43,938 bases of DNA, from positions 1-43,938 of the forward strand of contig JANQLA010000086.1 of assembly GCA_028280855.1 (NCBI GenBank), given 5' to 3'. A program made the position numbers and the translations under genes. The notes under the pieces are model-generated. The model ran no database searches, had not been told where the DNA came from, and worked only from the letters and a program-made list of their open reading frames with translations. Every line of letters starts with the position of its first letter. Positions within the stretch are counted from its first letter, which is position 1. Source of the DNA: Melioribacteraceae bacterium. GTDB taxonomy: Bacteria > Bacteroidota > Ignavibacteria > Ignavibacteriales > Melioribacteraceae. Positions 8,037-17,000 of this stretch are shown here, piece by piece.

Positions 8037-8091
8037 TTTTATATCAAATACCTTTCCTTTGGCTTGAGTTAAGTTTATAATTCATTTGTTC

Positions 8092-8120
8092 ACCACAGAT
8101 TCCTCAGATTATCACAAATT
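8092..8120. repeat. left arm of GxxExxY cassette A (inverted 9-nt-unit repeat)
   Basis: Begins with ACCACAGATT and consists of about three 9-nt units of the form nCAGATTnn. The reverse complement of 8499-8527 begins with the identical ten bases and matches the rest imperfectly (about three quarters of 28 positions with one gap). The inner end overlaps the stop of the GxxExxY pseudogene. Confidence 0.75.
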
Positions 8121-8489
8121 ATAATATTAATCTGCTAATGCCTTTTTTTAGATCAACTTCATTAAAATTTATCAAGAGACCAAATTTTACACCCGAAAGT
8201 TTTAAGTAAGTTAGTAATTGAGCTCTATGAATTGGTAGAATTGAATCAACCGATTTTAATTCAACAATTACTTTGTCTTCAACCAGTAGATCAATTCGAT
8301 ATCCAGCATCTAATTTAATATTATCATATTTAACAGGCAGTGCTTTTTGAGATTCTACCTTATAGTTCAATTTGTTGAGCTCATGTAATAAGCAGGTTCG
8401 TAAGTAGATTCCAATAAACCCGGTACTAACTTTGAATGAACTTTATACGAACACCCAATAATGTCATAAGTTATTTTATTTTCTTCCAT
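8119..8489 (-). pseudogene. GxxExxY protein (PDDEXK_3-like), frameshifted
   Basis: Decayed copy of a GxxExxY family gene. From ATG 8489 the frame reads MEENKITYDIIGC..., includes the name-giving GLLESTY motif, then hits a stop about 40 codons in. In the neighbouring frame the protein resumes with CLLHELNKLNYKVESQK and runs to a stop at 8119. The junction at about 8396-8400 leaves two bases where a codon is expected, i.e. one base lost. The second part keeps the PD-(D/E)xK-like core: D in YRIDLLVE and IVELKS. The gene is bracketed by inverted repeat arms. An intact relative lies at 22659. Function of the family is unknown; the nuclease-like fold assignment is from the family name and the ELK motif. 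Confidence 0.85.
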
Positions 8490-8498
8490 AAATACAAA

Positions 8499-8527
8499 CT
8501 ATCTGTGTTATCTGCGTAATCTGTGGT
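8499..8527. repeat. right arm of GxxExxY cassette A
   Basis: Inverted counterpart of the arm at 8092-8120. Read on the minus strand it starts ACCACAGATT and repeats a 9-nt unit three times (for example CACAGATTA). It lies 10 bp outside the ATG of the pseudogene and 9 bp from the stop of the DUF1232 gene. Confidence 0.75.
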
Positions 8528-8535
8528 AAAAGATT

Positions 8536-8895
8536 TTAATCCTTTTCATAATACGGAATCAACTCACTTCCCAAAAATTTCAGCACAGCCGTAACAACAC
8601 CGAGATCATCCATGTATCCTACAAGCGGCGCCAAATCGGGCACGGCATCTATGGGAACAACAAAGTACACCAGCGCAGCAACAACAATAGCTTTCCTATG
8701 CCAGCTAACTTTACCGTCCGTCATGTATTGATACAGCGCGAGCAAATCGCGTGCAAATGATAATTTCTTTCCGACTTTCTCAAGCTTTACCCAAAGCCTT
8801 TCTTCAACAAATTCTTTTGCTTGTTCAACTTTTTCTTCCGAATCAAGCTGGGATTCAATTTCTTCCAGTTCAATAGGTTCTTTTTCATTTTCCAT
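8536..8895 (-). CDS. DUF1232 (YkvA-like) membrane protein
   Basis: 119-aa protein. An acidic N-terminal half of about 50 residues is followed by the DUF1232 signature: a hydrophobic segment with YFVVPIDAVPDLAPLVGYMDDLGV, which gives a short membrane hairpin. No enzymatic role is known for the family. The ATG has a GAGG site about 8 nt upstream, lying in the last codons of the S9 peptidase gene; only 1 nt separates the two genes, so they share a transcript. Confidence 0.85.
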   Translation of the reverse strand: MENEKEPIELEEIESQLDSEEKVEQAKEFVEERLWVKLEKVGKKLSFARDLLALYQYMTDGKVSWHRKAIVVAALVYFVVPIDAVPDLAPLVGYMDDLGVVTAVLKFLGSELIPYYEKD

Positions 8896-8896
8896 T

Positions 8897-10942
8897 TTAG
8901 TACCTCGTATAATATTTTTCGAACCAATCGAAAACCGTGTTCCACCAGAAGCGCGCGTTTTGCGGCTTTAGAACAAAGTGGTTTTCATCGGGAAAATATA
9001 GAAATTTACTATCAACGCCCATTTTCTGCAATGCAGTAAATAACTCGAACGCCTGTGTTTCGGGAACTCTGAAATCCTTAGCGCTGTGAACAATCAGCAT
9101 TGGTGTCTTGAAATTTTCAACATATGTACTTGGCGACATTGACCGGTACAACTCTTCATTTTCCCAGGGTGCGCCGCCGAACTCCCATTGAGGGAACCAA
9201 AGTTCTTCTGTTGAGCCATACATACTCGTAAGATTGTAAACACCGTTATGAGAGAAAAGAGCTTTAAACCTACCGTCGTCGTTATGTCCTTCAATCCAGT
9301 TGATCATGTATCCACCGTATGAAGCGCCGCAAGCAAAAGCATTTTTCTCATCGATGAACTCGTAGTTCTCAACTGCATAATCAAATGCTTTCATCAAGTC
9401 GATATAAACTTTACCTGCCCAGTCTTGAGTTATTTCGTCTGTAAACTTTTGTCCATAACCTGTAGAACCGCGTGGATTAGGCGCAACAACAACATACCCC
9501 CTTGAAGCGAACATCTGCAGGTTCCACCGGTAATGAAATTTATCCGAGGTATGACCTTGCGGGCCGCCGTGAATCATAAAAATCATTGGATACTTTTCAT
9601 CCAGATTAAATTTTGGAGGCTTTACTAAAATCGATTGAACGGGTGTCCCGCCTGCACCATCACTCCAGAATAATTCGATGTCGGTCATGTCGAGTTGAGT
9701 TAAGAATTCCTTATTGATGGATGTTAGCTGATTAAGTTTTCGGGTAGCGATATCAAATGAGAATACTTCCGCAGGCATAGTGGATTTTTCACTGGCGAAG
9801 TATAATGTTTTATCATTCTGACTAATATTTAGAGAAGAAATATATGCTTCCTTTAGCACCATCTCGTTTTCTTTAGTTTCAATATTAATTCGATAGATAG
9901 AGTTGTATACTTCGTTATTAGCGGTATAATAAATATGTTTACTATCGTTAGCCCATAAGATAGAACCAATAGATATATCATGTTTGTTTGATACATCAAC
10001 AACTTCTTTTTTCTCTCTGTCATACAATTTTAGAACTTGCCTGTCTGCTTCGAAACCCGCCCTTGCCATTGAACGGAATGCGATATATTTTCCATTAGGA
10101 GAGTAAACAGGTTGGTTGTCGTTTCCTTTACTCACTGAAATTTTTGTATAAGGAGTAACATACTTGTCTTTTACATCCGAAAGGTTCATTATGAAAACAT
10201 CGTTATTAGTTGAGGTGGCAAGGAAGTCAGACTTATTCATTGTAAATGCAACTTCACCGCCGTCGGGAGAAAAGTTGTAATCATTAGAGCTGCCTAAAGA
10301 AAATGCAGGCACATCGTATTTGCTTGATAAAGAAAGATCGGTATACTTATCATTTGCAATATCATAAAAAAACAAATGGCTGCGTTTAGGTCCGCGCCAG
10401 TCGTCCCAATGCCTATACATTAACTCTTCAAAAACCATTGCTGTTACTTTATTCTCATCAGCCTGTTTATCTTTGCTCTCGTTGCATTCCTGGGTCATAC
10501 ATTCAGGATAAACGTTAGATACAAACAGCAATTTACTTGCATCGCTTGCCCACCTTACACCAGAAGCGCCGGAGTAATAATCGGTAACCTGTTTCGAACC
10601 GCTACCGTCGAGGTTACAAGTCCAGATTTGAGATTTGTATTTATAAGATATGGTTTTACCATCAGGTAAAAACGCCGGTTGCGTTTCGTTTTCGAAAGAG
10701 TTTTTTAAAGGACGCAAATTTGACCCGTCGCTGTTAACGAGCCAGATATCGCTTTGCCCCTCGTTAGCATCCATATCATATGCTCTTACTACAAATGCAA
10801 TTGTATTTCCATCGGGAGAAAGCGTAACGCTGCTAACACGTTTCATATTCCAAAGGTCGTCTGGGGTAATAGGGCGTTTATCCTGTGCGGCCATGCTAAA
10901 AGAAATTGTAATAAGAATAATAAGAATAGATGAGTTTTTCAT
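8897..10942 (-). CDS. S9 family (prolyl oligopeptidase-type) serine peptidase, secreted
   Basis: 681-aa exported peptidase. An N-terminal signal peptide (MKNSSILIILITISFSMAAQ) leads into a seven-bladed beta-propeller made of TolB-like repeats (SPDGNTIAFV, SPDGGEVAFT, SPNGKYIAFR), followed by an alpha/beta hydrolase domain. The catalytic triad can be read as S541 in GASYGGYM, D623 in SAKDFRVPE and H655 in DENHF. This arrangement is that of acylaminoacyl-peptidase/DPP-like S9 enzymes acting on short peptides in the periplasm. Start: ATG 10942 is preferred over GTG 10948 because GGAG is 5 nt before the ATG but overlaps the GTG. DUF1232 follows directly. Confidence 0.9.
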   Translation of the reverse strand: MKNSSILIILITISFSMAAQDKRPITPDDLWNMKRVSSVTLSPDGNTIAFVVRAYDMDANEGQSDIWLVNSDGSNLRPLKNSFENETQPAFLPDGKTISYKYKSQIWTCNLDGSGSKQVTDYYSGASGVRWASDASKLLFVSNVYPECMTQECNESKDKQADENKVTAMVFEELMYRHWDDWRGPKRSHLFFYDIANDKYTDLSLSSKYDVPAFSLGSSNDYNFSPDGGEVAFTMNKSDFLATSTNNDVFIMNLSDVKDKYVTPYTKISVSKGNDNQPVYSPNGKYIAFRSMARAGFEADRQVLKLYDREKKEVVDVSNKHDISIGSILWANDSKHIYYTANNEVYNSIYRINIETKENEMVLKEAYISSLNISQNDKTLYFASEKSTMPAEVFSFDIATRKLNQLTSINKEFLTQLDMTDIELFWSDGAGGTPVQSILVKPPKFNLDEKYPMIFMIHGGPQGHTSDKFHYRWNLQMFASRGYVVVAPNPRGSTGYGQKFTDEITQDWAGKVYIDLMKAFDYAVENYEFIDEKNAFACGASYGGYMINWIEGHNDDGRFKALFSHNGVYNLTSMYGSTEELWFPQWEFGGAPWENEELYRSMSPSTYVENFKTPMLIVHSAKDFRVPETQAFELFTALQKMGVDSKFLYFPDENHFVLKPQNARFWWNTVFDWFEKYYTRY

Positions 10943-11002
10943 TTTCACTCCATTTTTTCTATAATAGTGCGTCCAAATCGTAATTATGAAAATAAGTATA
11001 AA

Positions 11003-11224
11003 ATGGATGTTAAAACAGGTTTGAAAACAGTTCGAAAAATTGCTATTGGAGTTATAGGATTTACAATTATACTAATCGGTATAATTTTGATAGTACTTCC
11101 CGGGCCGGCCTTTATTGTTATACCACTGGGATTAGGTGTATTAGCGCTGGAATTTGAGTGGGCAAGACGAATGCTTCAAAAGGTTAAAGAGAAAGTTGCA
11201 CGCAAAAAAAATTCAGCCAAATAA
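11003..11224 (+). CDS. PGPGW-type small transmembrane protein
   Basis: 73-aa membrane protein with two hydrophobic segments separated by a PGPA turn: IGVIGFTIILIGIILIVLPG and FIVIPLGLGVLALEFEWA, then a basic tail (ARRMLQKVKEKVARKK). This is the layout of the PGPGW family (PF09656), here with PGPA instead of PGPGW. The function is unknown. ATG 11003 is chosen because the GTG at 10967 adds a hydrophilic, Asn-rich leader; neither has a good SD. It diverges from the S9 gene and its stop codon abuts the stop of the convergent MATE gene without any gap. Confidence 0.75.
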   Translation: MDVKTGLKTVRKIAIGVIGFTIILIGIILIVLPGPAFIVIPLGLGVLALEFEWARRMLQKVKEKVARKKNSAK

Positions 11225-12583
11225 TTAATCAGTTGCTGATTCTAGTTTGCTCAAGTAGCCGTTTAGCCACGAAAACGCAATAATCATACTAATCAAGTTA
11301 GAAATTACATAGCTTCCGAAAATACCGGGTAGCCCCAAAACAAATGATCCCAGGTATGCAAGGGGTATGTATAAGATCAGCATTTGAAGAATCATCAAAA
11401 ACGCTGAAACAAAAGGCCTGTTCAATACAGTGAAAGATACCTGGCACATTCTAAATACACTTTGCAATGCATAACCGAAGGGTATAATGCTGAAGTATGT
11501 TATCCCTATTTCCACAACTTCCGGGTTGCTGTCAAAAGCCGATACTAAGTTTCCTCCAAAGAGTAGCAGGATTGCAATTATTAGCAGGCTCCACACAACA
11601 CCAAATACCTGGCTGATTTTAATACCTTCACGTACTCGATGCAATTTGCCCGCACCAAAATTCTGTCCTAAAAACGGGCTGAGCACGGATGAAAGAGCCA
11701 TCATTACAGACATTGCAAATATTTCGATCCGCGATGCAACGCCAAATGCCGCTACTGCAGCAGTACCGTATGAAGCAATTAGCCTGGTTAACAAACCGAC
11801 TGCAAACGGTACAATGATATTTGTGCCGGCAGTTGGAATACCAACAGCTAGAACTCTTCGCCAGGATCCGGATATTACAGAATATGAAGGTATCTGAACG
11901 CTAATCATTTTGTATTTATAACTAAGCCAGAAAAGAGAGAAGAAAAGTGTAAAAGCCCGTGAAATAACTGTTGCAATAGCAGCGCCTTCAAGCTCCATGC
12001 GCGGAACAGGCCCCCATCCGAAAATAAAAATGGGATCGAGAATTACGTTTACAATAACTGAAAAAATCATTATTGCGCTCGGAACTTTCGTGTCGCCTGT
12101 CGCACGTATTGCGTTGTTGCCAACCATTGGTATTACGAGGAATATCATCCCCGGGTACCAGAATTTCATATAGTCGTAAATTAAATCGATCAACCCATCA
12201 TCGGCCCCAATCGCTGAAAACAAAGGACGGATAGTCAGCATACCAATAGCTATAAGGATTGCTACAATTATAATCGACAACAGCAGACTATCCGTTGTAA
12301 GCCGTTTTACCTTATTGTCGTCGCCTTCTCCAATTGCTTTTGAAATAGCGGTTGATGCGCCAATTCCCAGACCAACAGACACACCTGCAACAACCATGAC
12401 TACTGGAAAAGTAAAGCTCATCGCCGCCAGGAATTTAGTACCGAGTTGGCCAACGAAATAAGTATCGATGAGATTAAACGCCATTGTGGAAAGCATTCCG
12501 AAAAACATTGGGACAGTAAGCGTGAATAGCTGCTTAGGGATGTTACCTTCGGTTAGCGCGGCTTTGTTGGACAATTTATTCAA
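11225..12583 (-). CDS. MATE family multidrug/Na+ (H+) exporter
   Basis: 452-aa inner-membrane exporter with about twelve transmembrane helices and the two MatE repeats (first around LTVPMFFGMLSTMAFNLIDT, second around VGIPTAGTNIIVPF). The family expels cationic drugs or metabolites using Na+ or H+ gradients; the substrate cannot be read from sequence. The start is TTG 12583: an in-frame TAA lies directly upstream and the next ATG is already inside the first helix. It sits 18 bp downstream of lysA on the same strand and probably shares its transcript. Confidence 0.9.
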   Translation of the reverse strand: MNKLSNKAALTEGNIPKQLFTLTVPMFFGMLSTMAFNLIDTYFVGQLGTKFLAAMSFTFPVVMVVAGVSVGLGIGASTAISKAIGEGDDNKVKRLTTDSLLLSIIIVAILIAIGMLTIRPLFSAIGADDGLIDLIYDYMKFWYPGMIFLVIPMVGNNAIRATGDTKVPSAIMIFSVIVNVILDPIFIFGWGPVPRMELEGAAIATVISRAFTLFFSLFWLSYKYKMISVQIPSYSVISGSWRRVLAVGIPTAGTNIIVPFAVGLLTRLIASYGTAAVAAFGVASRIEIFAMSVMMALSSVLSPFLGQNFGAGKLHRVREGIKISQVFGVVWSLLIIAILLLFGGNLVSAFDSNPEVVEIGITYFSIIPFGYALQSVFRMCQVSFTVLNRPFVSAFLMILQMLILYIPLAYLGSFVLGLPGIFGSYVISNLISMIIAFSWLNGYLSKLESATD

Positions 12584-12601
12584 TTAAACAACTTTCATAA
12601 A

Positions 12602-13873
12602 CTAATGCAGCCCATCAACGATTTTTTCATCGTACAATAAATGTTCAAAGGATTCCCTGCTGCGTGTTAAAAAGTATTTATCACCGTCAACAATTATCTC
12701 CGGAGGGCGACATCGTGCATTATAGTTTGACGACATTACCATTGCATAAGCCCCGGCGGACATAAGAGCAACCAATTCGTCACTTTCCATATTTTCAATT
12801 GTTCTGTCTTTGCCAAGGTAATCGCCGCTTTCACAAACAGGGCCTACAATGTCGGCAATTATATCGTCTTTTGTATTTCTTACAACAGGTTGTATGTGAT
12901 GGTAAGCCTTGTAAATGCTGGGTCTGAGCAGCTCCGTCATTGCAGCGTCAATTACTATAAAATTCTTCTTCTCGTTTGATTTTGTGTAAACAACTTTTGA
13001 AAGCAGCACGCCCCCGTTGGCAGTAAGCGATCTCCCGGGTTCAAAATATATTTCGCAATCGAGCTGCATAAAAATCGGGACAAGTGCTTCTGCAAGATCA
13101 CCCGGTGTAAATGGAGTTTCCTTAAGGTATTTAACCCCAAATCCTCCGCCTATGTCAAAGTGCTCAATGTTGATTCCTTTCGCCTGAATTAGCTTGGTTA
13201 GTTCAACCATTCTTATAACGGATTCCACATACGGATCAATCGAGGTAATTTGTGAACCGATGTGCATATCTATGCCGCACAAGTTAATGTGACTTAGCCC
13301 GTTGCATTCGATGAACATATCAACAGCTTGCGAAGCAGGTATTCCAAACTTGCTCTCGGTTAAACCCGTGGTAATATAAGGATGGGTTTTCGGATCAACA
13401 TCCGGTGTAACGCGTATAGCTACGGGCGCTTTTTTGCCGAGCTTCTGCGCCAATTCATTTATTTGATAAACTTCACCCAATGATTCTGCTTTTATCAATA
13501 GTACGTCATGCTTTATCCCGAGTTCTATTTCTTCGGCAGATTTACCAACTCCGGTAAGAAGCATGTCTTTTGGTTTTACTCCTGCCTTTATCGTTCTGAA
13601 AAATTCGCCGGCAGAGTTGACGTCAATACCGCCACCCAAATCGCTAAATAATTTTATCACGTTAAGATTAAAATTCGATTTAGCGGCAAAGAAGATTTTA
13701 TGATTAATCTTACTAAACGCGTTTGCAAATTCTTTGTAACGGTCTGTCATAAAATTTTTAGAATAAACATAAAGCGGCGTTCCAAACTCATGAGCTAGTT
13801 TTTCAAAAGAAACTGATTCGCAGTAAAGTTGGTTGTTTTGGTATTTTAAATGTTCGTTTTCGAAATAATGCAT
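12602..13873 (-). CDS. lysA: diaminopimelate decarboxylase
   Basis: PLP enzyme of fold type III that makes L-lysine from meso-diaminopimelate. 423 aa from ATG 13873. The PLP lysine is in FFAAKSN near residue 65, HIGSQI near 205, the phosphate-binding GGGFG, EPGRSL, and the active-site Cys of PVCESGD near 350. A GTG nine bases upstream would add three residues and has no better SD. Lysine and cell-wall supply come from the same branch, so this joins murI as an envelope-precursor gene. Confidence 0.95.
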   Translation of the reverse strand: MHYFENEHLKYQNNQLYCESVSFEKLAHEFGTPLYVYSKNFMTDRYKEFANAFSKINHKIFFAAKSNFNLNVIKLFSDLGGGIDVNSAGEFFRTIKAGVKPKDMLLTGVGKSAEEIELGIKHDVLLIKAESLGEVYQINELAQKLGKKAPVAIRVTPDVDPKTHPYITTGLTESKFGIPASQAVDMFIECNGLSHINLCGIDMHIGSQITSIDPYVESVIRMVELTKLIQAKGINIEHFDIGGGFGVKYLKETPFTPGDLAEALVPIFMQLDCEIYFEPGRSLTANGGVLLSKVVYTKSNEKKNFIVIDAAMTELLRPSIYKAYHHIQPVVRNTKDDIIADIVGPVCESGDYLGKDRTIENMESDELVALMSAGAYAMVMSSNYNARCRPPEIIVDGDKYFLTRSRESFEHLLYDEKIVDGLH

Positions 13874-13987
13874 GTTATTCACTTTGAGATATTTGAAAGA
13901 AATGACCCGAATTGTAAAAATAGTAAAATAATTTTTGTAACCGCCAACGATCGCAATTTATAAAAGGATTGAAGTGCGAAAAGAAAC

Positions 13988-14012
13988 GATCCCCCGGAGA
14001 ATTCGGGGGATC
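13988..14012 (-). terminator. intrinsic terminator of the 1534-aa secreted protein gene
   Basis: Perfect 9-bp stem GATCCCCCG / CGGGGGATC with a 7-nt loop. On the minus strand it follows the stop codon at 14023 and is followed by the T-rich GTTTCTTTTC. Confidence 0.8.
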
Positions 14013-14022
14013 TTTAAAGTGA

Positions 14023-17000
14023 TTACTTTAAATAGATCATTTTTTTATGGGCAATAAAGCCGTTACGGTTTTTATTGCCGTTTTTAGCGTTCATAACGAG
14101 AATATAAACACCACTGGCAAGACTTTCAGGGTTCCAGGTAATGGTTGAAAAACCGGCCTGCATATAACCGTCTTTCAGAACTTCTATTCTTTGCCCAAGA
14201 ATGTTGAATATCTCAATTTTTACCTTCCCTGAATACGGTATACCAAAACTTATTTTTGTTTCGGGATTAAACGGATTGGGATAATTTTGGTTTAATATGA
14301 AGTTAGCAGGAATTCGATTTTTGTTATCGACTGAAACAACAGGCAATATGGTTACATAACCATTAGCAGAAATTCCGGTAACGGTATCGTATACAGTAAC
14401 AGTAAATTCGCCGCTGGTCGAATCAGCAAGAAATAAACCATAAATATTAATGATTCCGCCATCGCATTCCCATTCGGGATTTAATTCAAAGTTCATCCCG
14501 TTCTGATCAAAACCCAATGCTTCAAACTGGATTGATTCACCGGGATACACAAATACTGAATCAGGTTCTATTTTTATTCGCGACAAAGCCGGTAGTATTT
14601 CGCTTATAAACAGCGTTGCCGCGCTGGTTAAACTACCTCCTTGAAGTTGAGCGGTTATCTTGACTGCTCCTGCGGAACTATCAGCGATAAAAATTCCGTT
14701 ATTATCAATACTGCCTTTGCTCGCTATCCATTGCAGCGGGGTAACTATAGTATTGTCCATTTGATCGTAGCTAGTATAAGTCAATTGCAAAGTATCCCCC
14801 ATCTCTATGGAAACAGAGTCCGGTTGAATGACGATTCTTTCGGGAACCGGTGTGTAAGTTGCTAATCTCAAAGTAGATGTGAACAGCAAGCTGTCATTTG
14901 TAGTTAGATAAGCGTTTACGGAAATTTCGTTCATTTCGGTACCTGCAATATCGCCCGGTACTTCGAAAGGAATTGTAAATATGGAAGATGTGCTGTCGGT
15001 CGATGAGCCGAATTGTTCGGCAGCGCCGGTATACCAGTTGAGCGGATCATCAATTTGTAACCTGTAATTATGCTCACTTCCGCTTAAGTCCCTGATGAAA
15101 TAGCTTACTGAATCAATAAGTCCGGGGTAAACAACTATTGAATCGGAATCAAAATCGCCAACAAATGAGGCTTCGGATTCGCGCCAGTTGTTTGCGATAA
15201 CATCGCCGATTATATGGTTGTCGCCCGGTTGGCCGGATTCCCCCCAAAAATTACCGTCGGCTAATACAGTATTGTTACCCGTTTCATTGTTAATTCCGTA
15301 AGAACCGTTTCCATAAATATTGTTTCCAAATATTACCGGATTTGAATTGCCCTCTATTACAATTCCGTTCCCATTGTTATTGGTAATATTATTGTATTCA
15401 ATTATCGGATCGGAATCTTTAATGTGAATACCCGAATATATACAGAAAGTTTCGCTAACTACATTGAGACCCACCCGAACATATTCGCTATCATCAATTA
15501 ACATATCATCGCAATTTGCAAGAAGTTTATTACTACCTATATATGCTTTTTTCACATTTTTCAGTTTTATTCCAATTCCTTCGAAAAGCGTAAACTTAGT
15601 ATTCTCATGCTTGGTAATTCTATTATCAGTTATATTGATATTCTTGCTATGCTCAATTTCCAGACCGTGCTTACCGTTTTTATAAATGTAGTTGTCTTCT
15701 ATTTTCCCATTCTCACAATCATTTAAATAAACACCTGAATATGTGTTTTCCTCTGAACTGAATCCATTGTTGCTAACTGTATTGTCCCTGATAATAAAAT
15801 CCTTTGCGTCCTTAACATAGATTCCTCCTGTCTTAGCAAATTTTATGGTGTTATCTATAATCTTTAAACCGGTAACCCTTCCAAAAGTAGCGTCTATATC
15901 AATGCCCTTGAACTTATAGTTGTTTATAGTATTGTTTTTAATATGAAGATCCTTCATCCCGTGTATTTTTGGATTTGCAGAAATTAGGCGCGTTGTGTTG
16001 TCAACAATTTTATTCCCAGTTCCATCGCCCACAAGTCTAATCTCCATTTTCTTATTAAGCGCAACTAGATTGCTATCACAATCTTTCTCAAACTGGATAT
16101 AAGATTTTAATGAAATTGTGGCTGCTTGATTATTGATTATTCTATTCCCGTTACTGCCAATAACTTTTATTGAGAACTTACCGTCGCTGGTGTTATTTTC
16201 AATTTTATTGTTATGACTTTTGTATAGCAAGGAGATACTCGGCTCTTCATCCAGCAATCCAGAAAAAGAGTTGTTGCGAATTGTATTATTGTGTGATCTA
16301 CCTATTACAATTCCCTGGCTGCAATTTCCGAATTCAATATTATCAAACATACCATATGAAGATCTCCCGCTAATTGAAAGACCGAGTTCGAAGCTCTCTA
16401 TTTTTATATCTTTTATCGTTGTATTTTTGGCAAACCAACCAACAGATAGACCCTCCTGCGCAATATCAGTTGTACGGTTTTCCGTTGAAGTTTTTAGCAA
16501 AGTTGACGGCTGTAAAGTAAATCCGGTAACAGTAATATCTTTCGATTTTCCGCCGATAGCCAAAGACGGTTTTAGTTCATCAATACTTCTAATCGTGGTA
16601 TACCTTTTACCTTCTTTACCAAACAGAGTAAAGGATTTTGTACTGTCATAATGTCCAACCGATTCATCGTATATTCCCGGACAAACGATACATGAATCAC
16701 CGCTTAGCGTTTTAGCAGAGCTTATTGATTCCTGTATAGTTGCAAAAACCGCATCCCGGTTGTTGTATACACGTGCAACATATAGTGTGTCCGATTTAGC
16801 TTTTCCTGCAATTTTCCCCTCTTCAAAATTATCCGGTTTTGCAACAACACCGTCTGTTTCAACCAGGAAAGATTTTGGTTCGTCCGAACCGTAACTGTTA
16901 GGATCGAGGAAATCAAAATGGTAATTGACCGTTACTGAAACGCATTCCCCTGGACCAATGCTTATTGGGGGTTCCAGGGTTGCTTCCACTATTTGATTAT

